From Parapristionchus giblindavisi (taxonomy: Eukaryota > Nematoda > Chromadorea > Rhabditida > Diplogasteridae), in the NCBI GenBank assembly GCA_943737045.1, contig CALSFV010000293.1, positions 416,977 to 480,976 of the forward strand: 64,000 nt of DNA, read 5' to 3'. The translations under genes were made by a program, and so were the position numbers. A model generated the notes under the pieces. It was not told the origin of the DNA, made no database searches, and saw only the letters and a list, made by a program, of their open reading frames with translations. Shown here in pieces: positions 46,501-58,470 of this stretch. The stretch's first letter is position 1; each line of letters opens with the position of its first letter.

Positions 46501-49500
46501 CATTTGGGCTGGTTCCTTGAAACACAGATGTGGCGGGTTTTCGTATTTTGAAAACTCGATTTTCACCGAAAAAAAATGGAGCGACCTAGGACCAATGTTA
46601 GTGTCGATTAATTATAAGTATAAATAGACAACAAAAACTGGCTATACTACGGTCCAGAGATCCGATCACAAACTGATTTTTTACCTCCTCAAAACATTCT
46701 AAAATTAATTAAAATTTTAAAACAAAAAAGTGCAGTCCAATTTTTGCCTCATCTTATAGAGCAAATAATTCCGCGTCGAATAAGAGAAAAAAATCAAAAA
46801 TCGAAGGACCCTCTTTTGAGATAAATGGACCTGAAGTTGACCCGAAAATATTTTTGTATTCAAACTCCCTCGTGTTTGTACTCATATTGAAGAGCTCCTC
46901 GAGTAGAACAATTTTCATGTTGAGCATTTTGTTTGAAACTCAGGCACAAGAGAAATACATGAGTTTACTTTATTCACACGGTTTTCCAGACAAGTTTGAG
47001 TTAAACAATTATAAAATATTTTATGTGCACAAAATGCTTTCGCCTATATTGTAGAACTCAAAAATCCATACTTAGTTTGTTGTTTCACGAAAAAAAATTT
47101 TAGTCTCCTATGCTGAAAAATAAGGACTCGAAAATGGTCTTGAAAAAAAGTGTCGGATCCTTGCCATGTTTATACTCAGTTTAAAGTACTCGTCTAGCAC
47201 GTCATTTTTGATGTTGGTCGTGTTGTATGAAAGTCGTTTGTTCTCAAGATACAAGCGATCGAAATGATTTGGATCCAATAAATCTTAATTCACGTATTTA
47301 TCTTGTACATGAGTTTCAGAGAAAACGTACAACAGGAAAGTTGTTCGACTCGAGGAGCTCTTCAATATGAGTACAAACATGAGGGGGTTTGAAAGCAATA
47401 TTATTTTCGGATCATTTTCAGGTCCATTTTTCTCAAAATAGGTACCTTTCGATTTTTTTAATTTTTTGACTCATTCGACGCGGAATTTTTTGCTCTATAA
47501 GATGAGGCAAAAATTGGACTGCACTTTTTTTGTTTTAAAATTTTAATTAATTTTAGAATGTTTTGAGGAGGTAAAAAAATCAGTTTGCGATCGGATCTCC
47601 GGACCGTCATATATCTAGTTTTTATTGTCTATTTATACTAATAATTAATCGACACTAACTAGATCGCTCCATTTTTTTTCGGTGAAAATCGAGTTTTCAA
47701 AATTAGAAAACCCGCCACATCTGTGTTTCAAGGAACCAGCCCAAATGATTAACCATTTTGTGATGGGGGCCCATGGGGGTATCTATTAAAAAATTTTGGG
47801 CCAAATCGGTGAGGTCGATGTCCGGCACTTCCTGGAATCTCACTGAGGCGATGTCTTAAGTGAAACACCTTCATCCTGTTACAGACCGAAAAACACGCCA
47901 GGACTGAATTTGCACGTTGAACAAAAAGAGCAAAAATCTGTGTGATACAGGTTGGCCGCATTGTGATAAACATTGCTACTTAATTGGCCAAGGAATTCGT
48001 CATTTACTAAACGCAACCAAGTTTTCAAGAATGTGTGTCGAGTGTCCGGGTGTATGGCATATTATTCAGTTGCAAGACAATAAAATTCGAGAAAAAAGTT
48101 TAGCAAATATCGAGAATGAGAACGTACACAACGTGTTCAATTACCAACTGATCATAAAACTATATTGATGGATTATGATACCGAGAAACCAATTTAACTG
48201 ATTGTCGATAAAGAGTAATAAGAATACGATAGAACCCGCACTTTCGTTGTACTTTTATTGTTTGTGATTAGGCTATTTCCACAGATCTCCATACACCAGT
48301 GATCACGGAAACGATTCCGAAAGCGCCACATATGGGTGACTACCGTTGACTATGAGGGGAGACGGCCAAAAGTTGATAATTTTTATAACTATCTATTAAG
48401 TTCCTGACAACAAATGTTAGTGTGCGTATGCATACTCTGCAGATAATTTGGTGATCTCGTATGAGTTCGTTTTTTTCCAGAACTATTAGAGTTACGCCCA
48501 CTAATTAACCATTTTCCACTTGATCACACTCAGTCGTCCTGCGCTCCTCTCATGGTTTTTAAAATTAAAAAAATATTTATCGTTCTGGGAAGTTTATTCG
48601 ACATCATATGATTGAAATCTTCGTTTGTGGAAATTCCACCGAAGCATTGCCAACATTGTCATCACCATTGTCAGTTTGTTTGTTGCAGTATTATTCAAAA
48701 GCCTGACAATCGACAACTCATCAATTCTGAGAGAGTTTCCATGGTGAGCGGTAGTTCGGGATTTCGAAATGAAGAGAAAGCTGTGCGCTATAAGGTAGTC
48801 CGAATACGTCACTGAAAGCAGAGCTCTTAATTTAAAATTTAACATCCCCTAAAATTCAATTTAATTGGCAATGTATGTATGTTAGCAGGGTTTACCAGTT
48901 TCGCTCTCACCAGGGCAATCGTTGCGAAGTCTCTGATTGGAGTTGGTTCCCCGGACAGTCTCAGGGTACCTTGACTGGCAATATTCTGTCGACGAAAAAT
49001 AACCTGTAAAGAGGGAATAATTGCTTAACTGATATGACCTGTTTTGGGATCCTTTATGCAGTTGCGAAAATAAGAAGAAAAAACGCTGTATTCTTACTTT
49101 GTCACAGCTCTTTCGTTTGCATTTTGCATAATTTTTAAACGACTATCTTACCTTCATCGGAGGATTTTTGTAAAGAAAACAAATAGAAAACTGCATTGCA
49201 TCGAGCGCTAAGACTGGCTGAAATGGAACACATCTTGCTGGGATATCCATGACATATCATAGAAAATCTCAAAAGCTCTCTTATTTCATCGAAAATGCAT
49301 GTCTATAATACGAATGCACCAAGATAATCTGTTGCTGTCCGATCTGACAAACACTCTCGCACGGTCAGATCAGCGATTGTGTCGTTACCTCACTCAATGG
49401 TCTCTTCGACGCGCTATGCTGTCTCGTTGTTAGAGAACAGAGAAATAGTGTTCGCAACGAAGAGGCCATTGAGTGAGGTAACGCTCCCTTTAAGATCCCT

Positions 49501-51440
49501 TACAGCGAACAGAAATCTGATAAGGAAGAGGAGTATCGGAGGGAAGTCGGTAGAAGGGACGAGCATGGAAAGGACGAAGATTGAGAGGGGCACTAAGTAG
49601 ACCGTTATAGCCCCGATCAACTGGAAAAACGAGCACAGCTTAAACGCAGATGCACAGAATTAGATGCCTTAAAATCCCGTATGTATCTTTTATATAGTAA
49701 ACATGGAGTAAATTATTTACTTTTAGAAAATATGTGGCAAAAATCATCATCGATAACTATGCGATTGAATACATTTCTATATCACGAGATTCACACTGAC
49801 AACTGCAACGCGCCAAAATGACGCGTTGCGGCTCCTCGAACTACGTGCGCATCTGATTAGAGCTATCAGCAACTATAGCGAAAATTGAAACATGCTGACA
49901 AGGGTTAATGGTTAAATCTTTTGTCTGGTAATCCGAACCTCGTAGGCTCGATTCCCGACCGGAGCAAATTTACTTTGCTGATTTTTCTTACAATACAATA
50001 TTTTTCATCATCATTTTTTCATCTTTTTGATCTTCATCATATCAATATTTACAATAGTTTTCTTATATTTTTTTTGTTAGTGCGGGAGGCTTCAAGTCAA
50101 GTTTAATTTATTGATAGAGATTTCACTCCAATGAACACGGCGGTTCATTGGAGTGAAATCTCTATCAATAAATTAAACTTGACTTGAAGCCTCCCGCACT
50201 AACAAAAAAAATATAAGAAAACTATTGTAAATATTGATATGATGAAGATCAAAAAGATGAAAAAATGATGATGAAAAATATTGTATTGTAAGAAAAATCA
50301 GCAAAGTAAATTTGCTCCGGTCGGGAATCGAGCCTACGAGGTTCGGATTACCAGACAAAAGATTTAACCATTAACCCTTGTCAGCATGTTTCAATTTTCG
50401 CTATAGTTGCTGATAGCTCTAATCAGATGCGCACGTAGTTCGAGGAGCCGCAACGCGTCATTTTGGCGCGTTGCAGTTGTCAGTGTGAATCTCGTGATAT
50501 AGAAATGTATTCAATCGCATAGTTATCGATGATGATTTTTGCCACATATTTTCTAAAAGTAAATAATTTACTCCATGTTTACTATATAAAAGATACATAC
50601 GGGATTTTAAGGCATCTAATTCTGTGCATCTGCGTTTAAGCTGTGCTCGTTTTTCCAGTTGATCGGGGCTATAACGGTCTACTTAGTGCCCCTCTCAATC
50701 TTCGTCCTTTCCATGCTCGTCCCTTCTACCGACTTCCCTCCGATACTCCTCTTCCTTATCAGATTTCTGTTCGCTGTAAGGGATCTTAAAGGGAGCGTTA
50801 CCTCACTCAATGGCCTCTTCGTTGCGAACACTATTTCTCTGTTCTCTAACAACGAGACAGCATAGCGCGTCGAAGAGACCATTGAGTGAGGTAACGACAC
50901 AATCGCTGATCTGACCGTGCGAGAGTGTTTGTCAGATCGGACAGCAACAGATTATCTTGGTGCATTCGTATTATAGACATGCATTTTCGATGAAATAAGA
51001 GAGCTTTTGAGATTTTCTATGATATGTCATGGATATCCCAGCAAGATGTGTTCCATTTCAGCCAGTCTTAGCGCTCGATGCAATGCAGTTTTCTATTTGT
51101 TTTCTTTACAAAAATCCTCCGATGAAGGTAAGATAGTCGTTTAAAAATTATGCAAAATGCAAACGAAAGAGCTGTGACAAAGTAAGAATACAGCGTTTTT
51201 TCTTCTTATTTTCGCAACTGCATAAAGGATCCCAAAACAGGTCATATCAGTTAAGCAATTATTCCCTCTTTACAGGTTATTTTTCGTCGACAGAATATTG
51301 CCAGTCAAGGTACCCTGAGACTGTCCGGGGAACCAACTCCAATCAGAGACTTCGCAACGATTGCCCTGGTGAGAGCGAAACTGGTAAACCCTGCTAACAT
51401 ACATACATTGCCAATTAAATTGAATTTTAGGGGATGTTAA
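43532..51440 (+). CDS. Gene D: Srh/Sri-like chemoreceptor, intron 8 split by a palindrome
   Basis: Exons: 43532-43599, 43739-43859, 43991-44116, 44209-44327, 44402-44507, 44973-45057, 45224-45315, 45459-45524, then after a 5.1 kb gap 50659-50775, 51062-51127, 51276-51440. The joined frame is 376 residues. It starts MENLSLRYNLNWDRDFGLDI, one codon shorter than A and E. Exon 8 (ITRITSKTSHLQRKVIGL) is two codons short. TM6 is LIGAITVYLVPLSIFV and TM7 ends LDAMQFSICFLYKNPPMK. The tail contains GTLRLSGEPTPIRDFATI. Without the inverted DNA, intron 8 would be about 0.5-0.6 kb, in line with A and B. If the palindrome is real, the long self-complementary intron may hamper splicing. Confidence 0.8.
45365..45752. 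repeat. Snapback inverted repeat, 189-bp arms
   Basis: 45365-45553 is followed by a 10-base spacer (45554-45563, GGTGACGAGA), then its exact complement at 45564-45752. It covers part of intron 7, exon 8 and the start of intron 8 of gene D. An inverted exon 8 therefore lies at 45593-45658 on the minus strand. The arm ends abruptly at 45752, where the next inverted block begins. Confidence 0.9.
45900..46222 (-). pseudogene. Inverted copy of gene E exons 1-2
   Basis: Exon 1 copy 46222-46152 and exon 2 copy 46020-45900 on the minus strand, with start codon and splice sites intact. Going on along the minus strand, the sequence jumps at 45753/45752 into the inverted exon 8 of gene D and then into antisense of gene D. 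No complete receptor can therefore be made from it. Confidence 0.85.
46379..47859. repeat. Foldback in the D-E intergenic DNA, left-arm copy
   Basis: Tips TTAAGACACCG and CGATGTCTTAA. Inner blocks CGGACATCGACCTCACCGAT and CCCCCATGGGCCCCCATCAC are inverted across a centre near 47119. This sub-palindrome exists independently of the giant palindrome and is copied with it. Confidence 0.8.
48839..49620 (-). pseudogene. Inverted copy of gene D exons 9-11
   Basis: Exon 9 copy 49620-49504, exon 10 copy 49217-49152, exon 11 copy 49003-48839 on the minus strand, identical to the right-arm originals with splice sites kept. It lacks the upstream eight exons and a promoter. Confidence 0.85.
49905..49962 (+). 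repeat. tRNA-like module near the palindrome centre
   Basis: GTTAATGGTTAAATCTTTTG and GGCTCGATTCCCGACCGGAG resemble A and B boxes. The mirror copy is at 50317-50374 on the minus strand. A closely related module lies in intron 5 of gene E (56570-56632), sharing TCTTTTGTCT and ATCCGAACCTCG. Confidence 0.45.
50789..50899. mobile_element. Hairpin MITE (family B) in intron 9 of gene D
   Basis: GAGCGTTACCTCACTCAATG pairs with CATTGAGTGAGGTAACG. Starts 14 bases after the exon 9 donor. The mirror copy is at 49380-49490. Confidence 0.75.
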
Positions 51441-54056
51441 ATTTTAAATTAAGAGCTCTGCTTTCAGTGACGTATTCGGACTACCTTATAGCGCACAGCT
51501 TTCTCTTCATTTCGAAATCCCGAACTACCGCTCACCATGGAAACTCTCTCAGAATTGATGAGTTGTCGATTGTCAGGCTTTTGAATAATACTGCAACAAA
51601 CAAACTGACAATGGTGATGACAATGTTGGCAATGCTTCGGTGGAATTTCCACAAACGAAGATTTCAATCATATGATGTCGAATAAACTTCCCAGAACGAT
51701 AAATATTTTTTTAATTTTAAAAACCATGAGAGGAGCGCAGGACGACTGAGTGTGATCAAGTGGAAAATGGTTAATTAGTGGGCGTAACTCTAATAGTTCT
51801 GGAAAAAAACGAACTCATACGAGATCACCAAATTATCTGCAGAGTATGCATACGCACACTAACATTTGTTGTCAGGAACTTAATAGATAGTTATAAAAAT
51901 TATCAACTTTTGGCCGTCTCCCCTCATAGTCAACGGTAGTCACCCATATGTGGCGCTTTCGGAATCGTTTCCGTGATCACTGGTGTATGGAGATCTGTGG
52001 AAATAGCCTAATCACAAACAATAAAAGTACAACGAAAGTGCGGGTTCTATCGTATTCTTATTACTCTTTATCGACAATCAGTTAAATTGGTTTCTCGGTA
52101 TCATAATCCATCAATATAGTTTTATGATCAGTTGGTAATTGAACACGTTGTGTACGTTCTCATTCTCGATATTTGCTAAACTTTTTTCTCGAATTTTATT
52201 GTCTTGCAACTGAATAATATGCCATACACCCGGACACTCGACACACATTCTTGAAAACTTGGTTGCGTTTAGTAAATGACGAATTCCTTGGCCAATTAAG
52301 TAGCAATGTTTATCACAATGCGGCCAACCTGTATCACACAGATTTTTGCTCTTTTTGTTCAACGTGCAAATTCAGTCCTGGCGTGTTTTTCGGTCTGTAA
52401 CAGGATGAAGGTGTTTCACTTAAGACATCGCCTCAGTGAGATTCCAGGAAGTGCCGGACATCGACCTCACCGATTTGGCCCAAAATTTTTTAATAGATAC
52501 CCCCATGGGCCCCCATCACAAAATGGTTAATCATTTGGGCTGGTTCCTTGAAACACAGATGTGGCGGGTTTTCTAATTTTGAAAACTCGATTTTCACCGA
52601 AAAAAAATGGAGCGATCTAGTTAGTGTCGATTAATTATTAGTATAAATAGACAATAAAAACTAGATATATGACGGTCCGGAGATCCGATCGCAAACTGAT
52701 TTTTTTACCTCCTCAAAACATTCTAAAATTAATTAAAATTTTAAAACAAAAAAAGTGCAGTCCAATTTTTGCCTCATCTTATAGAGCAAAAAATTCCGCG
52801 TCGAATGAGTCAAAAAATTAAAAAAATCGAAAGGTACCTATTTTGAGAAAAATGGACCTGAAAATGATCCGAAAATAATATTGCTTTCAAACCCCCTCAT
52901 GTTTGTACTCATATTGAAGAGCTCCTCGAGTCGAACAACTTTCCTGTTGTACGTTTTCTCTGAAACTCATGTACAAGATAAATACGTGAATTAAGATTTA
53001 TTGGATCCAAATCATTTCGATCGCTTGTATCTTGAGAACAAACGACTTTCATACAACACGACCAACATCAAAAATGACGTGCTAGACGAGTACTTTAAAC
53101 TGAGTATAAACATGGCAAGGATCCGACACTTTTTTTCAAGACCATTTTCGAGTCCTTATTTTTCAGCATAGGAGACTAAAATTTTTTTTCGTGAAACAAC
53201 AAACTAAGTATGGATTTTTGAGTTCTACAATATAGGCGAAAGCATTTTGTGCACATAAAATATTTTATAATTGTTTAACTCAAACTTGTCTGGAAAACCG
53301 TGTGAATAAAGTAAACTCATGTATTTCTCTTGTGCCTGAGTTTCAAACAAAATGCTCAACATGAAAATTGTTCTACTCGAGGAGCTCTTCAATATGAGTA
53401 CAAACACGAGGGAGTTTGAATACAAAAATATTTTCGGGTCAACTTCAGGTCCATTTATCTCAAAAGAGGGTCCTTCGATTTTTGATTTTTTTCTCTTATT
53501 CGACGCGGAATTATTTGCTCTATAAGATGAGGCAAAAATTGGACTGCACTTTTTTGTTTTAAAATTTTAATTAATTTTAGAATGTTTTGAGGAGGTAAAA
53601 AATCAGTTTGTGATCGGATCTCTGGACCGTAGTATAGCCAGTTTTTGTTGTCTATTTATACTTATAATTAATCGACACTAACATTGGTCCTAGGTCGCTC
53701 CATTTTTTTTCGGTGAAAATCGAGTTTTCAAAATACGAAAACCCGCCACATCTGTGTTTCAAGGAACCAGCCCAAATGAATACCCATTTTGTGATGGGGG
53801 CCCATGGGGGTATCCATAAAAAATTTTTGGGCCAAATCGGTGAGGTCGATGTCCGGGGTCACTGGCACAACCCTCGAATCTTACCGAGCCGGTGTCTTAA
53901 TAGTAGTCAAGTTATTATTAAATTTTATTAATTGATGGTTTAATATCATAATAAAAATTTTCGCACGAATTTCTCGTACCTTACAGTTATTGATTCCGTT
54001 TGCTTCTGCTCTTGTTTTCCATAAATTTAAAAATTGCCATCTTTTCCGGGAGAAAA
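51441..54056. other. D-E intergenic DNA
   Basis: 51450-51690 shares scattered identity with the DNA after gene E (58838-59060), for example GGCTCTGCTTTCAGT and AAACTCTCTCA. 52125-52300 is the upstream block shared with C and D. 52420-53900 is the foldback mirrored at 46379-47859. Nothing else is recognised. Confidence 0.55.
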
Positions 54057-57000
54057 ATGGAATCCAACTCAACTCTTCGCTATAATCTCCACTGGGACAG
54101 AGATTTTGCATTGGATATTTCCATGACGTTAGTTATCCGAACTTAAATTAAATCTGTTCATTTTTTTCATATTTTAAACGGAATCAACTGAATTGCTTTC
54201 TGCAATTTATCTTTTGCAAGCAAATATATTATTTAATTCTGTAATCACTTTCTTTTAGGTACCAATCAATGATTCCCTTTGTATCTCTACTTAGCATTCA
54301 TCCTATGGTATTTTACATTCTTTACAAAGATAGCAATTTGTACAAGACCAATATCAAATTGGGATACATTGTGAATCAGGTAATTATTAATTTTTTCATC
54401 AAAAATTAATTAGTCATTGATGCGTTGTTCGAAAGTCACGAAAAGAATAAAATTTTGGCGAGTGTTTTTACGTTCGTTAGTATAGATCAGTGCTTTTTTC
54501 ATTCGGATAAGTACAGTGATGAAGGGTTAGTTCTGGCCACTCATGACTTGCTTGTCTCACTACAATTGGCCTTAGTGATTCCCATGAAGAGATCCTTCCA
54601 TCTTCTCTGGTATTTCAAAACTAGTAGTGTTCAAATCATTTCCACTTGAAGTAGACTTGCTAGTCTACTTCTAGTTAGATTCAAGTTTACTACAAGTGGT
54701 GTATGATACGTAATGCATTTTGCATATGTGATGCATTTTGTCAAATGTTCTTTCACTTCTATTAGGCTTGCAGTAAACTTCTAGTCAGTGACGTAATTTA
54801 AGTAGACTGCTAGTTTGGAAATACCAGAATTGCATAATCCAAAGAGCATATTCTATTACTATTATTCAGATATTGCTAATGGTATTCGAGTTCACATTTT
54901 GCTACCTATCTCGCCCACATCTCCTCACTCCCTACGCTGCAGTCTACTTCGAAGGACCTCTGTTCAAGTCAGGACTCAACAAGCGATTGATACTTGTTAG
55001 TTATTATAACGAAATACATTATGCGGTAGAGTTGGCTATTCGGGTTGTGGGTTGCGGCCCGCAACCCCCTAATAGCCAACTCTATTATGCGGTGTTTCAT
55101 TTGCGTGACGGACGCATTCAAAAACTCGATCAAAACGATAAAAATTTACTGTGAGCCTATGACATTTTATATGAAAGGTAGTGCAATTCTCGGAATAGAA
55201 GTTATATTTTTCCAATGTATAATTGTAATCCATTAATGTAGGTATTAAGTGTTTGGAGATGGGCGTGTTTTTATGATCATTTTATGTTGAATTGTTTGCT
55301 GCCTATTCGAAGAAACTCAGTCTAGCTGTCATGGTATCCTCAAGAACAGCCCCAAAATAGTAAAAACAGCAACAAAGAAAAAATTGAATAAGTTAACCCC
55401 AAATTTTTTAATGATAGGTTAACAAAAACAAAATGCCAGCAATTGAAATTTTTAAAAAATGATATCTAATGCAGGCCATATTATTTTTGACGCTTGCGTC
55501 ATGTGCCGTCCCCTATACCTTTCTCCTTCTTCGATTACATGCTATTGTGCTCGAATCGGACAACAGTTATACTCCCTTCAGATTGAGGAACAGGTTATGA
55601 GAAGCATTATTCTCGATGTACATTTTATTATATGACGAAATGTTGTTTAGAGCTCACATCATCATAATGTCCTTTGTGATCTTCGTCTCAATCGTCTTAC
55701 CGTTATTCCTCGCTTATCTCGCAAAAGATGCCGATGAAGCCGATTTCGTCACGAGTGTTCGTTTTATTCAGAAATTCCTCATGCAAGGGAATTATCTCAG
55801 CTTGCGGTTAGCAAACTAGATCAAAATTTTGCATATCACGCGTGTCACGTAAGAATCGAGACAAAATCGAGGGGTGACCGGACAAAATATAACCCCTATC
55901 ATATTGACTATTTTTGGATAGCCATGACAGTGCCGGAGAAGATAGCGTTTCGATTTTTTGTCTAAGATCAATTTCGACGAAGATAGACGCCGTTGATTGT
56001 CGGAATTTGTGGAAACGTCTTGATTTTCACCCGCAATAGCTCGCTTTGGAATGGGAATAGCGAAAATATCATAAAGACATAAATTGTAGAAAATTCTCAG
56101 GAGAATCGAAATAGCACAAGCAAAAATTACAAAATCGATTTTTCATCAATTTCTGTGGCGGGAAGCTGACGTTTGCACCACAAATCGATAGCACACTTTT
56201 TATTGGTTTAGATGTAAGATATTGTGAAGACGCATCGATTGATATATACTTTATGGGGTCGAATCGTGCCCGCGATATGAGTTTTTCCCAAAAAACGAGC
56301 CTGAAATCTCGGACTTATAGTTAGCCGATCTCTGGCTCGAGAGGTGGAAGGGTCATTTTGATCTATACCCACTCGTCTTTACAGGAAACACGGTTCAGTG
56401 TAAATGAATGAATAAATTAGGTGAATCGATGATGAACAAGACCATAAATTAACAGTTTAGCACGTGATTGAGAGATATTGTGCAGCTCAGCTATGCCTAA
56501 GCAAACTTTCATCCAGTTTTGCAATCCGCAAGCTGACAATGAGATCTTTCCCTTCTTATAAGTATAAATAGTTAGTGACTAGAACTTTTGTCTAGTGATC
56601 CGAACCTCGCAGGTTCGATTCTCGCCCGGCGCAATCTTTTTGCAATTTTTTTCGTAATGCTGTAAGAAACAAAGTATTTCTAATTGAGTGAATGAACACA
56701 TTTGAAACGCCGTCCCATGAAAAATAATAATAATAATAATAATATTGGTTAAAGGGTCCAGATTTGGCGTGGCTCAAGGAACGTGGTGGACTCATTTATT
56801 ACTTCGGAACTCAGGGAAATCTGCAGTACTATGAAGAAGGCAGGATTAATTTTTGAAAATTTGAACAAAATCTTTTTTGTTTGTTTCTAAACCCCTCCAA
56901 TTCTATTCAAAAGTAATACTTTGAAAGCTTTTAAAAGCATAAACATATTTTGGCACGCAGGGGGCAAGTTTTATCTTTGTTTAGTTTTTTTCTTGTCAAA

Positions 57001-58470
57001 TTTTCGCCTTTCCTTTTTTAGCCGTCCCGTATTTACTAACGGAAATGGTCCTGGTCAGCTCTCTGATCATATTTCTGTGCATTCACGGGATATTGGGTAT
57101 AAGGAAACAAATGGTATGTAGTATGCTTTTCATATTACTCTTGTTGCATTGTGCAATTGGTGAAAGTACAATGTGCAGCAAGTTCAGAGCGAATATTTTC
57201 TATTGCATGTTGTGGTAGAGTAATGTATTAATCGTAGAAGATTTTCATTGGTAGATGTTAAATAATTTTATTTGCAGACTAGAAGGGCTTTGGTAACTTT
57301 GAAAACTACTCACATGCAGCAAAAAGTTATTGGACTCTTCTTATTACATGTGAGACTTAATAATTTTCGTTTGAAGCTCTGGCCACATTTCAAACTTGCT
57401 GTACTACAGAACTATACATTCTCTCCCCTTGTCATATATTTTCTAAAATACAGTCATTTAGTCCTATTTATAATGGGAACGGGATTGTGATGTTCTTTTT
57501 TCTCGCATTTTCAGATGACCGGAGCAATGATCATCCACTTAGTGCCCCTCTCAATCTTCGTCCTTTCCATGGTATTCACTTCTACCGACTTCTCTCCAAT
57601 ACTGCTCTTCATTATCAGATTTCTATTCGCTGTAAGGGATCTTATAATTAAGTGTAGCATACCCTCGAGTAGCAAACAGATCTCACCGTATACTCTCACT
57701 ATTTTTGTCTGCGAGAGAGAGTTTTGTCGGGTCGGAGAGGTTCAGATCATCATGGCCATTCCTTGTGGGTTAATTATTATTTCATTCCATTTGTTTCATT
57801 TCAGCCAGTCGTAGCACTCGATGCAATGCAGTTCTCGATTTGTTTTCTGTACAAGAATCCTCCGATGAAGGTGACAAAAATCTCTTTTTATGAAAAAAAA
57901 ACTCCGTTATTTTTTCTTCTTGAGCGATGTTCATAATGCAAACGAAAAAGCAGTGACAGTGTATGAAGGGGTTTTCTTGTTGTACACTCACAGAAAATTC
58001 CCAAGTTAATTCCCTAGCTAAGGACCCCAGTGGAATTATTCCCAGTCATATAAGGGAATATTTCCCTTATATATCAGGGGATTTTTCCCTAATATGATTC
58101 CAAAAGGGTCCTTAGCTAGGGAATTAACTAGGGAATTTTTTGTGAGTGTATGATTGTGAAGGGTCTAAAGCTGAACCGATCAAATATGTAATAAAAATAA
58201 TAATAAAATTAATGCGTGACAAGGATAACTCGTATATGGTCAACAATTGATGTGGTAATGAATAAAATACGCTGCCACAACTTCGGTAGGACAGAAAAAT
58301 ACGTAATTATTCGTTCTTTACAGGTTCGTCGTCGACTAACCGTTGCCAGTCAAGGCACCCTCAGACTGCTCGGGGAACCGACAGCAAACAGAGACTTCGC
58401 GACGATTGCCCTGGTAAGAGCGAGACTGACAAGCAGTGCTAACAGACGACATGGACAAACTATTATTTGA
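54057..58470 (+). CDS. Gene E: Srh/Sri-like chemoreceptor with a GC splice donor
   Basis: Exons: 54057-54127, 54259-54379, 54870-54995, 55475-55593, 55651-55756, 56755-56839, 57022-57113, 57278-57349, 57515-57631, 57805-57870, 58324-58470. The joined frame is 373 residues. It starts MESNSTLRYNLHWDRDFALD; TM1 is SMIPFVSLLSIHPMVFYI. TM3 carries ASCAVPYTFLLLRLHAIV, where others have SC(V/I)SS. Exon 6 begins with GGT (GPDLAWLKERGG) in place of AGT and ends GAAG|GCAGGA, a GC donor where paralogues have GT. Exon 9 begins MTGAMIIHLVPL. The tail reads GTLRLLGEPTANRDFATI and ends QTII. A GC donor can be spliced but less efficiently; otherwise the gene looks intact. Confidence 0.85.
55026..55086. repeat. 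Short hairpin in intron 3 of gene E
   Basis: TAGAGTTGGCTATTCGGGTT pairs with CCTAATAGCCAACTCTA around a GCGGCCCGC core. The AGTTGGC tip also occurs in the 167-633 foldback. Confidence 0.65.
56570..56632 (+). repeat. tRNA-like module in intron 5 of gene E
   Basis: GTTAGTGACTAGAACTTTTG and GCAGGTTCGATTCTCGCC, spaced as A and B boxes. The following GCAATTTTTTTCGTAATG is shared loosely with the copy near 49965. Terminal inverted repeats were not found. Confidence 0.45.
57985..58150. mobile_element. Hairpin MITE in intron 10 of gene E
   Basis: TACACTCACAGAAAATTCCC is mirrored by GGGAATTTTTTGTGAGTGTA. The inner TTAATTCCCTAGCTAAGGAC repeats inverted. Tips are TA. Confidence 0.8.

Larger units (their letters stand above)
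45753..50136 (-). repeat. Left arm of giant palindrome
   Basis: This is the reverse complement of 50143-54526, 4384 bp, with a 6-base spacer ACGGCG at 50137-50142. All positions I compared along the arms were identical, including both tips and seven pairs of translated segments. It holds inverted copies of gene D exons 9-11, the D-E intergenic DNA and gene E exons 1-2. Confidence 0.92.
50143..54526 (+). repeat. Right arm of giant palindrome
   Basis: This arm is in the native order: end of intron 8 and exons 9-11 of gene D, D-E intergenic DNA, then gene E exons 1-2 and part of intron 2. The duplication stops at 54526 in intron 2 of gene E, after GATGAAGGG, and unique sequence continues. Confidence 0.92.

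Noticed and set aside
48594..48845. 83-codon frame found twice, in both palindrome arms
   Set aside because: The duplication comes from the palindrome, not selection; the related flank after gene E does not keep the frame.
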